A stretch of DNA of 64,000 nucleotides. Origin: Shewanella sp. 10N.286.48.A6. Lineage in GTDB: Bacteria; Pseudomonadota; Gammaproteobacteria; Enterobacterales; Shewanellaceae. Location: contig NZ_MCVI01000023.1 of the NCBI RefSeq assembly GCF_002873135.1, positions 1-64,000 of the forward strand. Reading direction: 5' to 3'. The position numbers were made by a program, and so were the translations under genes. A model generated the notes under the pieces. It saw nothing but the letters and a program-made list of their open reading frames with translations. It was not told where the DNA came from and made no database searches. Below, piece after piece: positions 47,102 through 58,774 of the stretch (positions are counted from its first letter, which is position 1; each line of letters opens with the position of its first letter).

Positions 47102-47908
47102 TTATAAAAAAGCGTGTAAAAGCTGGTTGAATTCGTCTGCCTGTTCTTGATTACACATGTGACCAGCGTTACTGATCTGCAGCTGTTTACTGGCGCTAAT
47201 ACAGTCTTGCATTAAATAGGCTTCTAGCGGCGTTCGCAGTTTATTTTGTGAGCCAACGAGGATTAAACATGGCAGGGTGAATTGCTCTGCTAATTCTAAG
47301 CTGTCACGTTTATAAAATACTAACGGCGCAAACAAGGCAAGTTGTTCAATGCTTTGAGCTGATAACCCCATTAGCTGTTGGTTAAAGTTAGCCATTAATG
47401 TTTGAGAATCATCGGTTGCAGCAAAAAACTGGCTGCTTATCGTATCGGCGAGTGCTTCACTGCACTGTTTAGCTGCGCAAAGCTCATCAATCCATAATTG
47501 GTATTTGGCACTATTAACCTGTGGTTCAAAGCCAATAAAACTGTTGGCTAGGACCAATTTTGAAATCGTTTTAGGTTGGGCTAAGACCATTTCTGCTGCA
47601 ATAGCGCCGCCGCAACCATTACCAATAACCATACACTGATCAATATTTAAATGGGCTAATAAGGATAAGCAATGCTGAGCGACAGTGACCAAAGATGTGG
47701 TGCCACTAGGTAGTGCACCTGATTGACCGTGAGCCCATAAATCAACCGCAATACAGCGATGAGATAGGCTAAATAATTCTATTTGCGGCTGCCATTGTTG
47801 ACAATCACTGAGGAAACCGTGGATAAACAAGATGACAGGACCTTGGCCTTGATCAATAAAATGTAGCGGTTGTTCATTAATAGCAAAGGTCTGGCTTTGA
47901 TTAGGCAT
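47102..47908 (-). CDS. Alpha/beta-hydrolase-fold protein lacking catalytic Ser and Asp
   Basis: A 268-residue protein with a clear alpha/beta hydrolase fold: FIHGFLSDCQQW (oxyanion region), IAVDLWAHGQSG, and the elbow strand MVIGNGCGGAIAA. The elbow normally reads G-x-Ser-x-G; here it is G-N-Gly98-C-G-G. The catalytic acid, normally Asp in a G-S-x-D-x-x-x-P segment, is Asn222 (VGSQNKLRTP). The His (His250, SNAGHMC) is kept. The protein probably does not act as an ordinary serine hydrolase. It may be a binding protein, or use Cys99. The start is ATG 47908. It is single-gene, and no partner is evident. Confidence 0.85.
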   Translation of the reverse strand: MPNQSQTFAINEQPLHFIDQGQGPVILFIHGFLSDCQQWQPQIELFSLSHRCIAVDLWAHGQSGALPSGTTSLVTVAQHCLSLLAHLNIDQCMVIGNGCGGAIAAEMVLAQPKTISKLVLANSFIGFEPQVNSAKYQLWIDELCAAKQCSEALADTISSQFFAATDDSQTLMANFNQQLMGLSAQSIEQLALFAPLVFYKRDSLELAEQFTLPCLILVGSQNKLRTPLEAYLMQDCISASKQLQISNAGHMCNQEQADEFNQLLHAFL

Positions 47909-48007
47909 GAATGGTCTCAATAAAGGTTAACAATATAAAAATAATCTGCGGATACTATGATAAATTCATCAGATCTAGTGTTTGATAATGATTTAACAGG
48001 CTTAAAA

Positions 48008-50168
<2,161 letters not shown>

Positions 50169-50222
50169 TTTTGTTTGATTTCCCAGTATGGTGGTGTGAT
50201 AGTCATTATGTTGCTGCTAACG

Positions 50223-50732
50223 TTATAATTCAACGGTAAATATTACGTCTTTCCCAGCAATTACTGCGCCTTGGGCTTTATCTAAATATTGCACATCTTC
50301 CATGTTAGCGAGCACTACAGGGGTTAACAGGCTTTCAACTTGATCGGTTAGATAGTCTAAATCAAATTCTAAAATGGGTTCGCCAACTTTAACTTGTTGG
50401 CCTTCTTCTGCGAGTCGTTTAAAGCCATTACCGCGCAATTCGACCGTGCCGACTCCAAAATGCACAAATAGCTCGAGTCCTTGGTGTGACTCAATACTGA
50501 ATGCGTGGTTTGTTTCAAAAATTTTACCTATGGTGCCGTCAATCGGCGCTAGGATGAATTTTCCTGTTGGGTTAATTGCAAGACCATCGCCGACAATTTT
50601 TTCGGCAAAAACTACATCCGGTACTTTCTCGATATCAACTAGCTCGCCAGAAATTGGCGCGTAGACTTTGATCCCACCAGTTAAGGTCGGTTGCCCTGAT
50701 ATTAATCTGCGTATACGGCTTAAAAATCCCAT
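50223..50732 (-). CDS. crr: PTS system glucose-type EIIA component
   Basis: EIIA-Glc receives phosphate from HPr and passes it to sugar permeases; it also controls adenylate cyclase and other transporters. The 169-residue protein has the conserved ETNHAFSIES, VHFGVGTVELRGNGF (phosphorylated His) and GEPILEFDLDYL segments. It is the third gene of ptsH-ptsI-crr and is separated from ptsI by 74 bases. No sugar-specific EIIBC is encoded in this window. Confidence 0.96.
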   Translation of the reverse strand: MGFLSRIRRLISGQPTLTGGIKVYAPISGELVDIEKVPDVVFAEKIVGDGLAINPTGKFILAPIDGTIGKIFETNHAFSIESHQGLELFVHFGVGTVELRGNGFKRLAEEGQQVKVGEPILEFDLDYLTDQVESLLTPVVLANMEDVQYLDKAQGAVIAGKDVIFTVEL

Positions 50733-50806
50733 TACATGCAGCCTCTTTTATTATGATTATTTCGATGTTTAAAATAGTTAACGATAACACATCGCTATCG
50801 CTGTTA

Positions 50807-52501
50807 TTAATTTAACAATTCGTTGAGCTGGTTAATATGACTTAAGGTTAATGCTTGGTCAGCTTGTTGAGTAAACTGGGCGTAATTGCCGTTACAAATA
50901 GTGGCTTTTACATCCAATAAACTGGCACTGTTAACGCTTAACTCATCAATGCCTAAACCCACCAGTAGGCTAATGAGTTTGGGTTCGCTGGCCAATTCTC
51001 CGCATAAGCAGACTTTGGTTTGATGCGCTTTACACTCATCCACCGCCATTTTGATAAATTTGATCATTGCAGGTGATACGGGGGGATAATCCTTAACCAG
51101 CTCAGGGTTACCTCGATCTGCAGCAAGGGTGTATTGGGTTAAATCATTACTACCAATACTGATAAAGTCTAACTTAGGCAATAGGTGGGGTAAATTTAAT
51201 ATTGCAGCAGGTGTTTCAACCATGATGCCGATATTAATCTCACCAAAGCCTTTTTCCTCTTCAATTAATTGCTGCTTACACCAGTCTATGATTTCAAATG
51301 CTTGCTCTAATTCTTCTATTTGATTGACCATAGGAAATAATAGCCGAACTCGGCCATGATTAGCGGCCCGTAACACTGCTTTAATTTGAGTACTAAATAG
51401 CGATTTATGTTGCAAACTGTAGCGGATCCCCCGTACGCCCAGTGCCGGATTGTCTTCATAATCTTGACTTAGGCAGGGGATTTCTTTATCTGCACCAATA
51501 TCGAAGGTACGTATGGTCAGCACCTTTCCATTTAAGCTGTGCAGCGCATCGCAGTATAAATGAAACTGTTGTTTTTCATCAGGTACTCTATCCACTTGCA
51601 TGAGTAAAAACTCTGTGCGGAATAAACCGATCCCCGCTGCGCCCGTATCTTGTATTTGGCTAACATCATTTAAACTACTGACATTAGCGAGTAAGCACAC
51701 AGGATGGCCATCTTGGGTGATACTGTCTTGGTCCACATACTGTTTTAGTGCTTGGCGTCGTTGAGTTTCTTGTGCTGATTTAAGCTGAAGTTGCTGGGTA
51801 ATTGATTCAGTGGGATTAATGTGTAATTCACCACTAATGCCATCTAAAATAAGTGGGCTACCATCATTTATATTGAAATTGTCAAACTGACAACTTAGCA
51901 GTGCTGGAATACCGGCCGTCTTGGCTAAAATAGCAGTATGGCTGGTAAGCCCACCTGTTTTGAGCACTATGCCTTTAATTTTATTGAGTGGAATAGTGGC
52001 AAATTCAGCAGGGGTGAGGTCTTCAGCCAGCAAAATGGCATTTTCAGTTAACTTTGAAACATCCCACAGCAAGGTACCATTTACGGCAGCCATCAACCTT
52101 TTGCCTAAGCAAATAACATCATTACTGCGATTAGCCATATAAGGGTCGTCTAGCTGAGCCAGTTCATCCGCATGTTGAGCAAATACCCGCTCAATGGAAA
52201 CTTCGGCTGAAAAACGAAAGCGGGTGATATACTTTTTCAGTTCAGCGGCTAAATCATCATCTTGCAGTAACATGATGTCAGCATCTATCAGGCTAAAGTG
52301 TTCGCTGTCTACGGCAAGGTGTTGCTGGCAATCAGTTAAATATTGACTTAGGAAGATAATCGCCTTGGTGGCTTTTTCACATTCTTGTGGGATTTGTGCG
52401 ACAGGCAATAATCTGTAGTCCACCTTTGAGTGGTGCAGATTAATATGAATAGCTTTACCAAATGCTATTCCTGGTGACACTACAATACCTGATACCGCCA
52501 T
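50807..52501 (-). CDS. ptsI: PTS enzyme I
   Basis: Enzyme I transfers phosphate from phosphoenolpyruvate to HPr, the first step of the phosphotransferase system. In 564 residues the N-terminal domain has the phospho-His in GGLTSHTAILAKTAGIP, and the C-terminal PEP-binding barrel includes IGLFRTEFLLM, NPALGVRGIRYSL and the late CGELASEP segment. ATG 52501 gives MAVSGIVVSPGIAFGKA. It follows ptsH by 25 bases. Confidence 0.97.
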   Translation of the reverse strand: MAVSGIVVSPGIAFGKAIHINLHHSKVDYRLLPVAQIPQECEKATKAIIFLSQYLTDCQQHLAVDSEHFSLIDADIMLLQDDDLAAELKKYITRFRFSAEVSIERVFAQHADELAQLDDPYMANRSNDVICLGKRLMAAVNGTLLWDVSKLTENAILLAEDLTPAEFATIPLNKIKGIVLKTGGLTSHTAILAKTAGIPALLSCQFDNFNINDGSPLILDGISGELHINPTESITQQLQLKSAQETQRRQALKQYVDQDSITQDGHPVCLLANVSSLNDVSQIQDTGAAGIGLFRTEFLLMQVDRVPDEKQQFHLYCDALHSLNGKVLTIRTFDIGADKEIPCLSQDYEDNPALGVRGIRYSLQHKSLFSTQIKAVLRAANHGRVRLLFPMVNQIEELEQAFEIIDWCKQQLIEEEKGFGEINIGIMVETPAAILNLPHLLPKLDFISIGSNDLTQYTLAADRGNPELVKDYPPVSPAMIKFIKMAVDECKAHQTKVCLCGELASEPKLISLLVGLGIDELSVNSASLLDVKATICNGNYAQFTQQADQALTLSHINQLNELLN

Positions 52502-52526
52502 ATGACTTCCTGTAAATTTTATCCTA

Positions 52527-52799
52527 CTAACTTAAGGTGATGAGTAATTCAGACACTGTCTCAACGGCTTCTTCTGCTTTATCACCTACGGCAAAGACCT
52601 TAACTGATTGACCTAAATATAATCCTAAGGTTTGTAATTTAAACAAACTTTTGGCACTGGCCTGTTTACCATTACATTCGACAATGACATCACAGTCAAA
52701 GGTTTTTGCCGCTTTTACTAATAAAGCTGCAGGTCGCGTATGAATGCCATGGGGAGCGATAATGGTAACGGTTTTTTCATAATAGATTCTATCGGACAT
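52527..52799 (-). CDS. ptsH: Phosphocarrier protein HPr
   Basis: HPr accepts phosphate from enzyme I on a histidine and gives it to EIIA proteins. The 90-residue protein has the active-site motif APHGIHTRPAA, with His near residue 17, and the regulatory-Ser region ASAKSLFKLQTLGL. It heads the ptsH-ptsI-crr operon. Confidence 0.96.
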   Translation of the reverse strand: MSDRIYYEKTVTIIAPHGIHTRPAALLVKAAKTFDCDVIVECNGKQASAKSLFKLQTLGLYLGQSVKVFAVGDKAEEAVETVSELLITLS

Positions 52800-52843
52800 T
52801 GAAGTTACGTTCTTAGCATTAATAATACAAATGATAATAACGC

Positions 52844-52870
52844 AAACCCGCTAGTGTAAGTAGCGGGTTT
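52844..52870 (-). terminator. Hairpin between MCP gene and ptsH
   Basis: AAACCCGCTA (52844-52853) and TAGCGGGTTT (52861-52870) form a 10-bp stem, 32 bases after the MCP stop. A T-tract is only weakly present on the minus strand, so termination is probable but not certain. Confidence 0.6.
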
Positions 52871-52901
52871 ACGTATTTTTTAGGCTTTAAATTAAAAAAA
52901 A

Positions 52902-54533
52902 TTATGTTTTAAACTGACTCAAGGTCTGAGTCACATGTTGGCTGATGTGCTGTAATGACTGCGCGGCTTGGCTATTAGTTTCATTGGATTTAACCGCTAC
53001 CTCAGTGAGATCTGAAATCGTGGTGATATTACGGCTAATTTCGGCGGTTACATGTGACTGCTCTTCGGTAGCACTGGCAAGTTGCGTGTTCATATCACTG
53101 ATACTGGCAATCACGGTTAAGATTTCAGTCATGGCTTGTTGCGATTGTATTGCTTTAGTTTGTAATTGCTCAGATTGCAACTGGGTTTCAGTATTACTTT
53201 TTATGACATGTTCAACGCCATTGTGGATCTGAGAAATAATTTTATTAATTTCATTGGTAGAGGCTTGGGTACGGGTGGCAAGGGCGCGAACTTCATCGGC
53301 AACTACAGCAAAACCGCGACCATTTTCACCGGCCCGCGCAGCTTCAATTGCAGCGTTTAATGCTAATAAATTGGTTTGATCTGCAATGGCGCCAATGGTG
53401 TCTAAAATGCTGCTGATTTCAACTGAAGATTTACCTAAATCATGAGTAACGCTTTCAGCATTTTTAAGTTCAGTCACCAGTATTTGGGTTTCATGCACTG
53501 TTTGCTGCATAAACTTCTGAGACTGCTGCGCTTGTTGTTTAACGTTGTTGGCACCATCTGCAGCTTGATAGGTGTTTTTCGCCATATCATTGGTGGTGGC
53601 TAACATTTGGTTAACAGCAGTGGCAACACTTTGGGTTTCGCGGTGTATTAGCCCCGCGCTTTGGTTGGATTCTTCCACGGCCACCAATAGCTGCTGCGCA
53701 TCGGTATCAAGCTCAGTACCTAAGGGTTTTAAATTTGCCACCATAGTTGAAATTTTTTCGACGAATGCATTAAAGGCATCGGCCATTTTCGCCACTTCGT
53801 CATTACCACTGTTGTTTAAGCGCTTAGATAAATCACCTTCACCTTTTGCGATATCTTCCATGGCAGCAATGGCTGCATTAATAGGTGAAGTGATTGATAC
53901 ATTAAGCAGTAAAAAGAAGCCAAAAATTGGGATGGAGATTATCAACATAATAATTAAGTAATTAATAATCACACTGCCCATACTCTCATTTACATCGGCG
54001 GCGCTTGCTTGAGCGATAATGGTCCAGCCCCATTGAGGATAAAAATGCGCTTCAGCCAAAATTGTTGTAACTTTACTCGAATATCCTTCACTGCCTTGAT
54101 AATCCAAATGGGCAGTTGTGTTTCTTTTAGCTTCAGTGATTAACGCCACAAAGGGCTGGCTGCCATCTGCTGCAATAAATGATTCTGCACTACGACCAAG
54201 GCTAGATTGATTGGCAGGATAGCTGATTATGTGGTGATTTTGGTCAATAACAATATAGGATTCATCAGTAAGGTAGCGTATATCATCGATGATAGAGAGG
54301 GCATGAGCGGATACCGTCGCATTGTCACTAACAATATAATTGCTGCTTACAGAATCAAACATCGAAATGGCGGTGGAAACTTGTGCATCAAGTTGTAAAT
54401 GTTTCTGTTTTAACAAATTGTTGTATTGCTCATTAATGGAGAAGCTAGCAAAAACAACAGTACCAATAGCAGCGAGGGCTAACATGATGAAAAGGCGTTT
54501 TAAAATAGTTAATTGCCGTAAAAAAGAAATCAT
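52902..54533 (-). CDS. Methyl-accepting chemotaxis protein with Cache sensor
   Basis: A 543-residue chemoreceptor. A membrane span (residues about 12-32) is followed by a periplasmic domain of roughly 150 residues with features of a single Cache domain ([33 protein letters not shown]). A second span lies near 190-212, then HAMP and the methyl-accepting helices, with the hairpin tip [37 protein letters not shown]. Ligand unknown; Cache domains often bind small organic acids or amino acids. It is divergent from a CheX-like gene. Confidence 0.94.
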   Translation of the reverse strand: MISFLRQLTILKRLFIMLALAAIGTVVFASFSINEQYNNLLKQKHLQLDAQVSTAISMFDSVSSNYIVSDNATVSAHALSIIDDIRYLTDESYIVIDQNHHIISYPANQSSLGRSAESFIAADGSQPFVALITEAKRNTTAHLDYQGSEGYSSKVTTILAEAHFYPQWGWTIIAQASAADVNESMGSVIINYLIIMLIISIPIFGFFLLLNVSITSPINAAIAAMEDIAKGEGDLSKRLNNSGNDEVAKMADAFNAFVEKISTMVANLKPLGTELDTDAQQLLVAVEESNQSAGLIHRETQSVATAVNQMLATTNDMAKNTYQAADGANNVKQQAQQSQKFMQQTVHETQILVTELKNAESVTHDLGKSSVEISSILDTIGAIADQTNLLALNAAIEAARAGENGRGFAVVADEVRALATRTQASTNEINKIISQIHNGVEHVIKSNTETQLQSEQLQTKAIQSQQAMTEILTVIASISDMNTQLASATEEQSHVTAEISRNITTISDLTEVAVKSNETNSQAAQSLQHISQHVTQTLSQFKT

Positions 54534-54801
54534 CTTTGACCTTGTAGAGTTAGGAAAACATGTATTAGCGCGATATTGTCATAATTTGTTATAGAAAGAA
54601 CATCTTATGTGAAGTTTTGTGATCTAATGAGGTTTTTTTACAAAATGACACATTTATCTATGGGTGTTCTGGTGGCATAGTTGGTTATTAATCACTATTA
54701 AATCAGTGCTTTAAGTTTAGTGATGTTGCGGTAAATAATTATTCTTGCTAATGAATTGTTTTAACTTTGATTTCTTCATCGATAAGCCTAAAATGAGGCA
54801 A

Positions 54802-55524
54802 ATGAAAAACAAGGCAAACATTGTTATGAATTCTCTGCAAGTCGTTACTACTGATGATATTTTACTCAAGTTATGTCACTCAGTAACCCATGTCCTCTCA
54901 AGCACCAGCGACAGTCAAGTGACTCATGCCGGTATGGTGCAAAACATCACTCGCACCTGTTTAAAACCTGATCTTGGCTGTTTTTCTATATTTGATGGTG
55001 GTTTTTCTGGCTTAGTGGTGATCAATTTTACCAAAGAAGCGGCTATAGAAATTTACCGTCGCTACATGCTTAACATGGGCATGCCTGAATCTGAACTAGC
55101 CATTTCACATACATCTGATGATGTTGCCAATGTGATGGGCGAATTAATGAATCAAATTTTGGGTAATTTCATTAAAACCATTTCTAAGGAATTACAAACC
55201 TCTATCAGTCAAAGCCAGCCTAAAATGTTGACTATCAATAAAGAGCTGACTATATCAATCGATACCAATTTAGATGAGGCCGTATCTCGAAGAGTTACCT
55301 TTAGAACGGCAGATAATCATATCTTTTATCTTGAATTTGCCATGGATAAAACGGAGTTTATTAAACTTAAAGAGTTTGCCATGGATGAAGATATAGACCC
55401 TGATGCTTTAATTGAAAGCCATGGCAATCGTGTTAACAAGCAGGCAGGTTATTTGGCAGCAACAAGTGCTGCAGTTGCTGTTACAAATGAAGCTGATGAT
55501 CTGTTAAGTGAATTAGGTTTATAA
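54802..55524 (+). CDS. DUF3334 protein, CheX-like
   Basis: A 240-residue soluble protein of what I recall as DUF3334. The middle part resembles CheX/CheC-type chemotaxis phosphatases: FDGGFSGLVVINFTKEAAIEIYRRYM followed by SDDVANVMGELMNQILGNF. The latter contains Glu114 and Asn117 in an ExxN arrangement, the catalytic pair of CheX. The chain continues with a second half (RRVTFRTADNHIFYLEFAMD) and a C-terminal tail ending SELGL. I start at ATG 54802, preceded by GAGG; the frame is open 19 codons further and ATG 54826 is also possible. The divergent neighbour is a chemoreceptor, which supports a signalling role. CheX-like function is inference. Confidence 0.7.
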   Translation: MKNKANIVMNSLQVVTTDDILLKLCHSVTHVLSSTSDSQVTHAGMVQNITRTCLKPDLGCFSIFDGGFSGLVVINFTKEAAIEIYRRYMLNMGMPESELAISHTSDDVANVMGELMNQILGNFIKTISKELQTSISQSQPKMLTINKELTISIDTNLDEAVSRRVTFRTADNHIFYLEFAMDKTEFIKLKEFAMDEDIDPDALIESHGNRVNKQAGYLAATSAAVAVTNEADDLLSELGL

Positions 55525-55553
55525 AAGTAATTAAACGGTGATTGTTAATGTCA

Positions 55554-55586
55554 TTTTAGGTATAAACAATAACAGAGTACCTAAAA
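55554..55586. promoter_or_regulatory. Inverted repeat upstream of LacI gene
   Basis: TTTTAGGTA (55554-55562) and TACCTAAAA (55578-55586) are perfect 9-bp inverted arms separated by 15 bases, just before the LacI gene. There is no T-tract on the plus strand. It may be an autoregulatory operator or an mRNA hairpin after DUF3334. Confidence 0.45.
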
Positions 55587-55612
55587 AACTATAATAAAGG
55601 CGTGATGCGAAT

Positions 55613-56653
55613 ATGACATCTAAAGCTACTTCAATTGATATTGCTTACAAAGCAGGTGTATCTCAATCGACTGTTTCTCGTGCGCTGAGAAATAGTCCCT
55701 TGGTCAATCTTGAAACAAGGCAACGTATTCAAGCTATTGCGAAAGAACTTAACTATAAAGTGGATAAAAACGCCAGTAATTTACGTACTCAAAATAGTTA
55801 CACGCTGGCATTATTGATTTGTGAAGATCCCACTAACGATGAATCGTTAATCAATCCATTTTTCTTATCGATGCTAGGCTCTATAACCCGTGCTACGGCG
55901 CAGCAAGGTTATGATTTGCTGGTATCTTTTCAGCAGCTTTCTAGCGACTGGCATGCCGATTATGAAGACAGTAATAAAGCCGATGGCATTATTTTATTAG
56001 GTTATGGCGATTATGTGGATTATGGGCACAAACTACAAAAGCTGCTGGAGCAAAATACCCATTTTGTCATTTGGGGCGCAGAGCCTAACCACAAAGAAGT
56101 GTTATCAATTGGCTGTGACAACCAGCAAGGTGGGGTGATAGCCACAGAGCATATTATCTCGTTAAATAAACAAAACATTGCCTTTTTGGGTGATGCATCT
56201 GAGCATAGCCCAGAATTTAGAGACCGTTATCTAGGCCATGTTGATGCATTAAAAAAAGTAGGCATTAAAGCCAATAAAAATATTCAGTTTGATGCCATTA
56301 GCACTGAAAGCTCAGGTTTTGATGCGGCCATTAATTTATTGGATAGTGGCCATCCATTTGACGCGATTTTTGCCGCCAGTGATTTAATTGCAATTGGTGC
56401 GATACGCGCTTTAAAGCAACGGAGTGTAAGGGTACCTGAAGATATTGTTGTGGTTGGCTATGATGATATACCAGTGGCGAGTTTTGCTAATCCGGCGCTG
56501 ACGACGGTTAGGCAAAATACTAAATTAGCCGGCGAGATCCTGGTAGAAAGTCTGCTAAAACTCATTCGAGGGAAAGAAGTGGCGCCGCAACTTATTCCGA
56601 CTAATTTAGTGGTGCGTCAATCATGTGGTACTGCAGAGCAAGATCAAAGCTAA
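55613..56653 (+). CDS. LacI-family transcriptional regulator
   Basis: A 346-residue repressor of the LacI/GalR family. The N-terminal helix-turn-helix is IDIAYKAGVSQSTVSRALRNSPLVN with the hinge helix RIQAIAKELNYKVDKNAS. The sugar-binding core ends with the typical DIVVVGYDDIPVASFANPALTTVRQ. It starts the LacI / outer-membrane protein / YedI cluster, and lies about 3 kb from the alpha-glucan genes; a MalR role would fit but is not shown. The effector sugar is unknown. Confidence 0.92.
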   Translation: MTSKATSIDIAYKAGVSQSTVSRALRNSPLVNLETRQRIQAIAKELNYKVDKNASNLRTQNSYTLALLICEDPTNDESLINPFFLSMLGSITRATAQQGYDLLVSFQQLSSDWHADYEDSNKADGIILLGYGDYVDYGHKLQKLLEQNTHFVIWGAEPNHKEVLSIGCDNQQGGVIATEHIISLNKQNIAFLGDASEHSPEFRDRYLGHVDALKKVGIKANKNIQFDAISTESSGFDAAINLLDSGHPFDAIFAASDLIAIGAIRALKQRSVRVPEDIVVVGYDDIPVASFANPALTTVRQNTKLAGEILVESLLKLIRGKEVAPQLIPTNLVVRQSCGTAEQDQS

Positions 56654-56717
56654 TCAGATAAATACTGACGGATTCACACTTGACCAGCTATTATTTCATA
56701 GCTGGTTTGAAATTATT

Positions 56718-57704
56718 ATGGATAATAATGTGACATTTAAAGGTGTATTTTTGCTGGTCATTGAGACTCGACACTACTGGCGCCAGTTATTTTACTGGCC
56801 ATTAAGCTGGCTATTGCTCATCCTCTTACTCATCGTACTGCTACTATTTCCACTATCAATTAAAGCCCAAGACCTTGAACCGAGAAGTTACACCAATATT
56901 CCTATTGGCATGCACTTTGTTGCCCTTGGATATTTACACTCTGAAGGGGCATTATCGCCATCTCCTTCAGTTCCTCTCAAAGATGCCCAGCTCACACTTG
57001 ATGCCGCGGTAGTGGGTTATGCCACAAGCTTTGCTATTGCGGGCCGTTCATCAAAACTAGACGTTTCTGCTTCACGAGTTTGTATGAAAGGCAGTGCAAA
57101 TTACTTGGGCGAATTTGTAGAAGCTGATCGTTGTGGTTATAGTGATCCTAATGTACGGCTAACATGGAACTTTTACGGCGCTCCAGCCGTTGAAAAAAAA
57201 GACTTTGGGCAATATCGTGAAGGACTCGTAATGGGGACAAGCTTACAGCTGAGCATTCCTGTTGGTTCTTATGATGAAACCAAATTGATTAATGCTGGTG
57301 CCAACCAATGGGTATTTAGACCGGGCATTGGTATGTCTTATAAAGTAGGTGATTGGTATTACAGTGCCATGGGCTCTGTTCGTTTTTATAGCGATAATGA
57401 TGAGTTTTATAATCAGGTTTTACTTTCAAAAGACCCCCAATATACGTTGCAAGGTCATATTATTTACAGTATTGCTCGTGGCCAATGGTTGTCGTTAAGC
57501 GGCAATTATTTTGTTGGTGGTGAAACCTATAAAAATGGTATTGATGCGAATGATAGTCAGGATAATTCGCGTTTTGGATTGACTTACTCATTGGCTTTAA
57601 ATCAGCAACACAGTATTAAAGTGTATGCCAGTACCGGTGTTATTACCCGTATAGGCAATGATTTTGATACCTTTGGACTTGTTTGGCAATATGCTTTTAA
57701 CTGA
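56718..57704 (+). CDS. Outer-membrane beta-barrel protein (phenol-MetA type transporter)
   Basis: A predicted outer-membrane protein of 328 residues from ATG 56718. The long N-terminal signal ends in LLLFPLSIKAQ, followed by a beta-rich barrel with alternating aromatic pairs and a C-terminal WQYAFN ending in a hydrophobic residue-aromatic pattern. It resembles the MetA-pathway-of-phenol-degradation (COG4313) family of putative transporters. The substrate is unknown. The frame is open to 56625, overlapping the LacI gene; other starts cannot be excluded, because no strong ribosome-binding site is seen. Confidence 0.78.
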   Translation: MDNNVTFKGVFLLVIETRHYWRQLFYWPLSWLLLILLLIVLLLFPLSIKAQDLEPRSYTNIPIGMHFVALGYLHSEGALSPSPSVPLKDAQLTLDAAVVGYATSFAIAGRSSKLDVSASRVCMKGSANYLGEFVEADRCGYSDPNVRLTWNFYGAPAVEKKDFGQYREGLVMGTSLQLSIPVGSYDETKLINAGANQWVFRPGIGMSYKVGDWYYSAMGSVRFYSDNDEFYNQVLLSKDPQYTLQGHIIYSIARGQWLSLSGNYFVGGETYKNGIDANDSQDNSRFGLTYSLALNQQHSIKVYASTGVITRIGNDFDTFGLVWQYAFN

Positions 57705-57730
57705 TTAGTAGAAACGACAAGGAAGCCATT

Positions 57731-58672
57731 ATGGCGGGTGCAAGCTTATTAGTTTTACTCGATGACATTGCAACAATATTAGATGATGTCGCCGCGATGA
57801 GTAAAGTCGCGGCAAGAAAAACCGCAGGGGTATTGGGTGATGATTTAGCGCTTAATGCGCAACAAGTTTCTGGTGTTGCATCAGAGCGTGAGTTACCGGT
57901 GGTATGGGCGGTAGCCAAAGGCTCTTTTAGAAACAAATTAATTCTAGTCCCGGCCGCTTTACTCATCAGCGCTTTTATTCCTTGGGCAATAACCCCTTTA
58001 CTGATGTTTGGCGGCATCTTTTTATGCTATGAAGGCTTTGAAAAGGTGCATCATAGTTATGTACATCGTAAAGATAAAAAAGTGTCCGTGGCAGATGAAC
58101 AAATTGTTGAAAAATCAAAACAAGATTTGGCCGCATTTGAACAGAAGAAGGTTCAAGGTGCTATTAGAACTGACTTTGTCCTTTCTGCTGAAATTATAGC
58201 GATAAGCCTTGGTGTTGTTTCTCAAAGTAGTTTAATGAGTCAGTTTTTAACCTTAAGTGTAATAGCAATAATTATGACTGTAGGGGTGTATGGCTTAGTG
58301 GCTGGCATAGTAAAAATTGATGATCTAGGCCTTTACCTTACCCAAAGAAAAGGTGAGGGCACATTAGTAAAAATATGGCACAAAATCGGTTTTTGGCTAC
58401 TTGCAGCAGCGCCATATCTAATGAAGGGCTTAACCATTATTGGCACCATTGCGATGTTTATGGTGGGTGGCGGCATTTTAACCCATGGGATTCATATCGT
58501 AAGTGAACAAATTAGCCATATCGCTGTATTGGCGGGAGAGTTAGCTTATGTTGGCGTGATACTACACGCTATTACGCCAAGCTTGTTAAACGCATTATTT
58601 GGACTCATTGCTGGTGGTGTCACTTTGCTGTTAATAAATGCAGGCTTAAAATTAAAACAGCAATTGAGTTAG
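57731..58672 (+). CDS. YedI/DUF808 inner-membrane protein
   Basis: A 313-residue membrane protein of the YedI (DUF808) family, of unknown function. It begins MAGASLLVLLDDIATILDDVAAMSKVAARKTAGVLGDDLA-like, the family's hallmark, with the KTAGVLGDDLALNAQQV segment. About six to seven membrane helices follow. AAGGAAG precedes the ATG. It lies 26 bases after the outer-membrane protein gene and is likely in the same operon. Confidence 0.88.
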   Translation: MAGASLLVLLDDIATILDDVAAMSKVAARKTAGVLGDDLALNAQQVSGVASERELPVVWAVAKGSFRNKLILVPAALLISAFIPWAITPLLMFGGIFLCYEGFEKVHHSYVHRKDKKVSVADEQIVEKSKQDLAAFEQKKVQGAIRTDFVLSAEIIAISLGVVSQSSLMSQFLTLSVIAIIMTVGVYGLVAGIVKIDDLGLYLTQRKGEGTLVKIWHKIGFWLLAAAPYLMKGLTIIGTIAMFMVGGGILTHGIHIVSEQISHIAVLAGELAYVGVILHAITPSLLNALFGLIAGGVTLLLINAGLKLKQQLS

Positions 58673-58703
58673 TTTCAGGAGTCTGATTTTTGTTTGGGCA
58701 AAT

Positions 58704-58738
58704 AAAAAAGCATATTGAAATTCAATATGCTTTTTTTA
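58704..58738. terminator. Bidirectional terminator between yedI-like and DUF805 genes
   Basis: AAAAAAGCATATTGAA ATTCAATATGCTTTTTTT: a 15-bp stem with A-tract and T-tract on the two sides, placed between convergent genes. Confidence 0.87.
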
Positions 58739-58774
58739 CTAACTTAGCTTTGTAATCATACTCGTTGTTCGATA

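Noticed and set aside
53572..53961. A 129-codon plus-strand frame
   Set aside because: Antisense to the HAMP and signalling region of the chemoreceptor gene.
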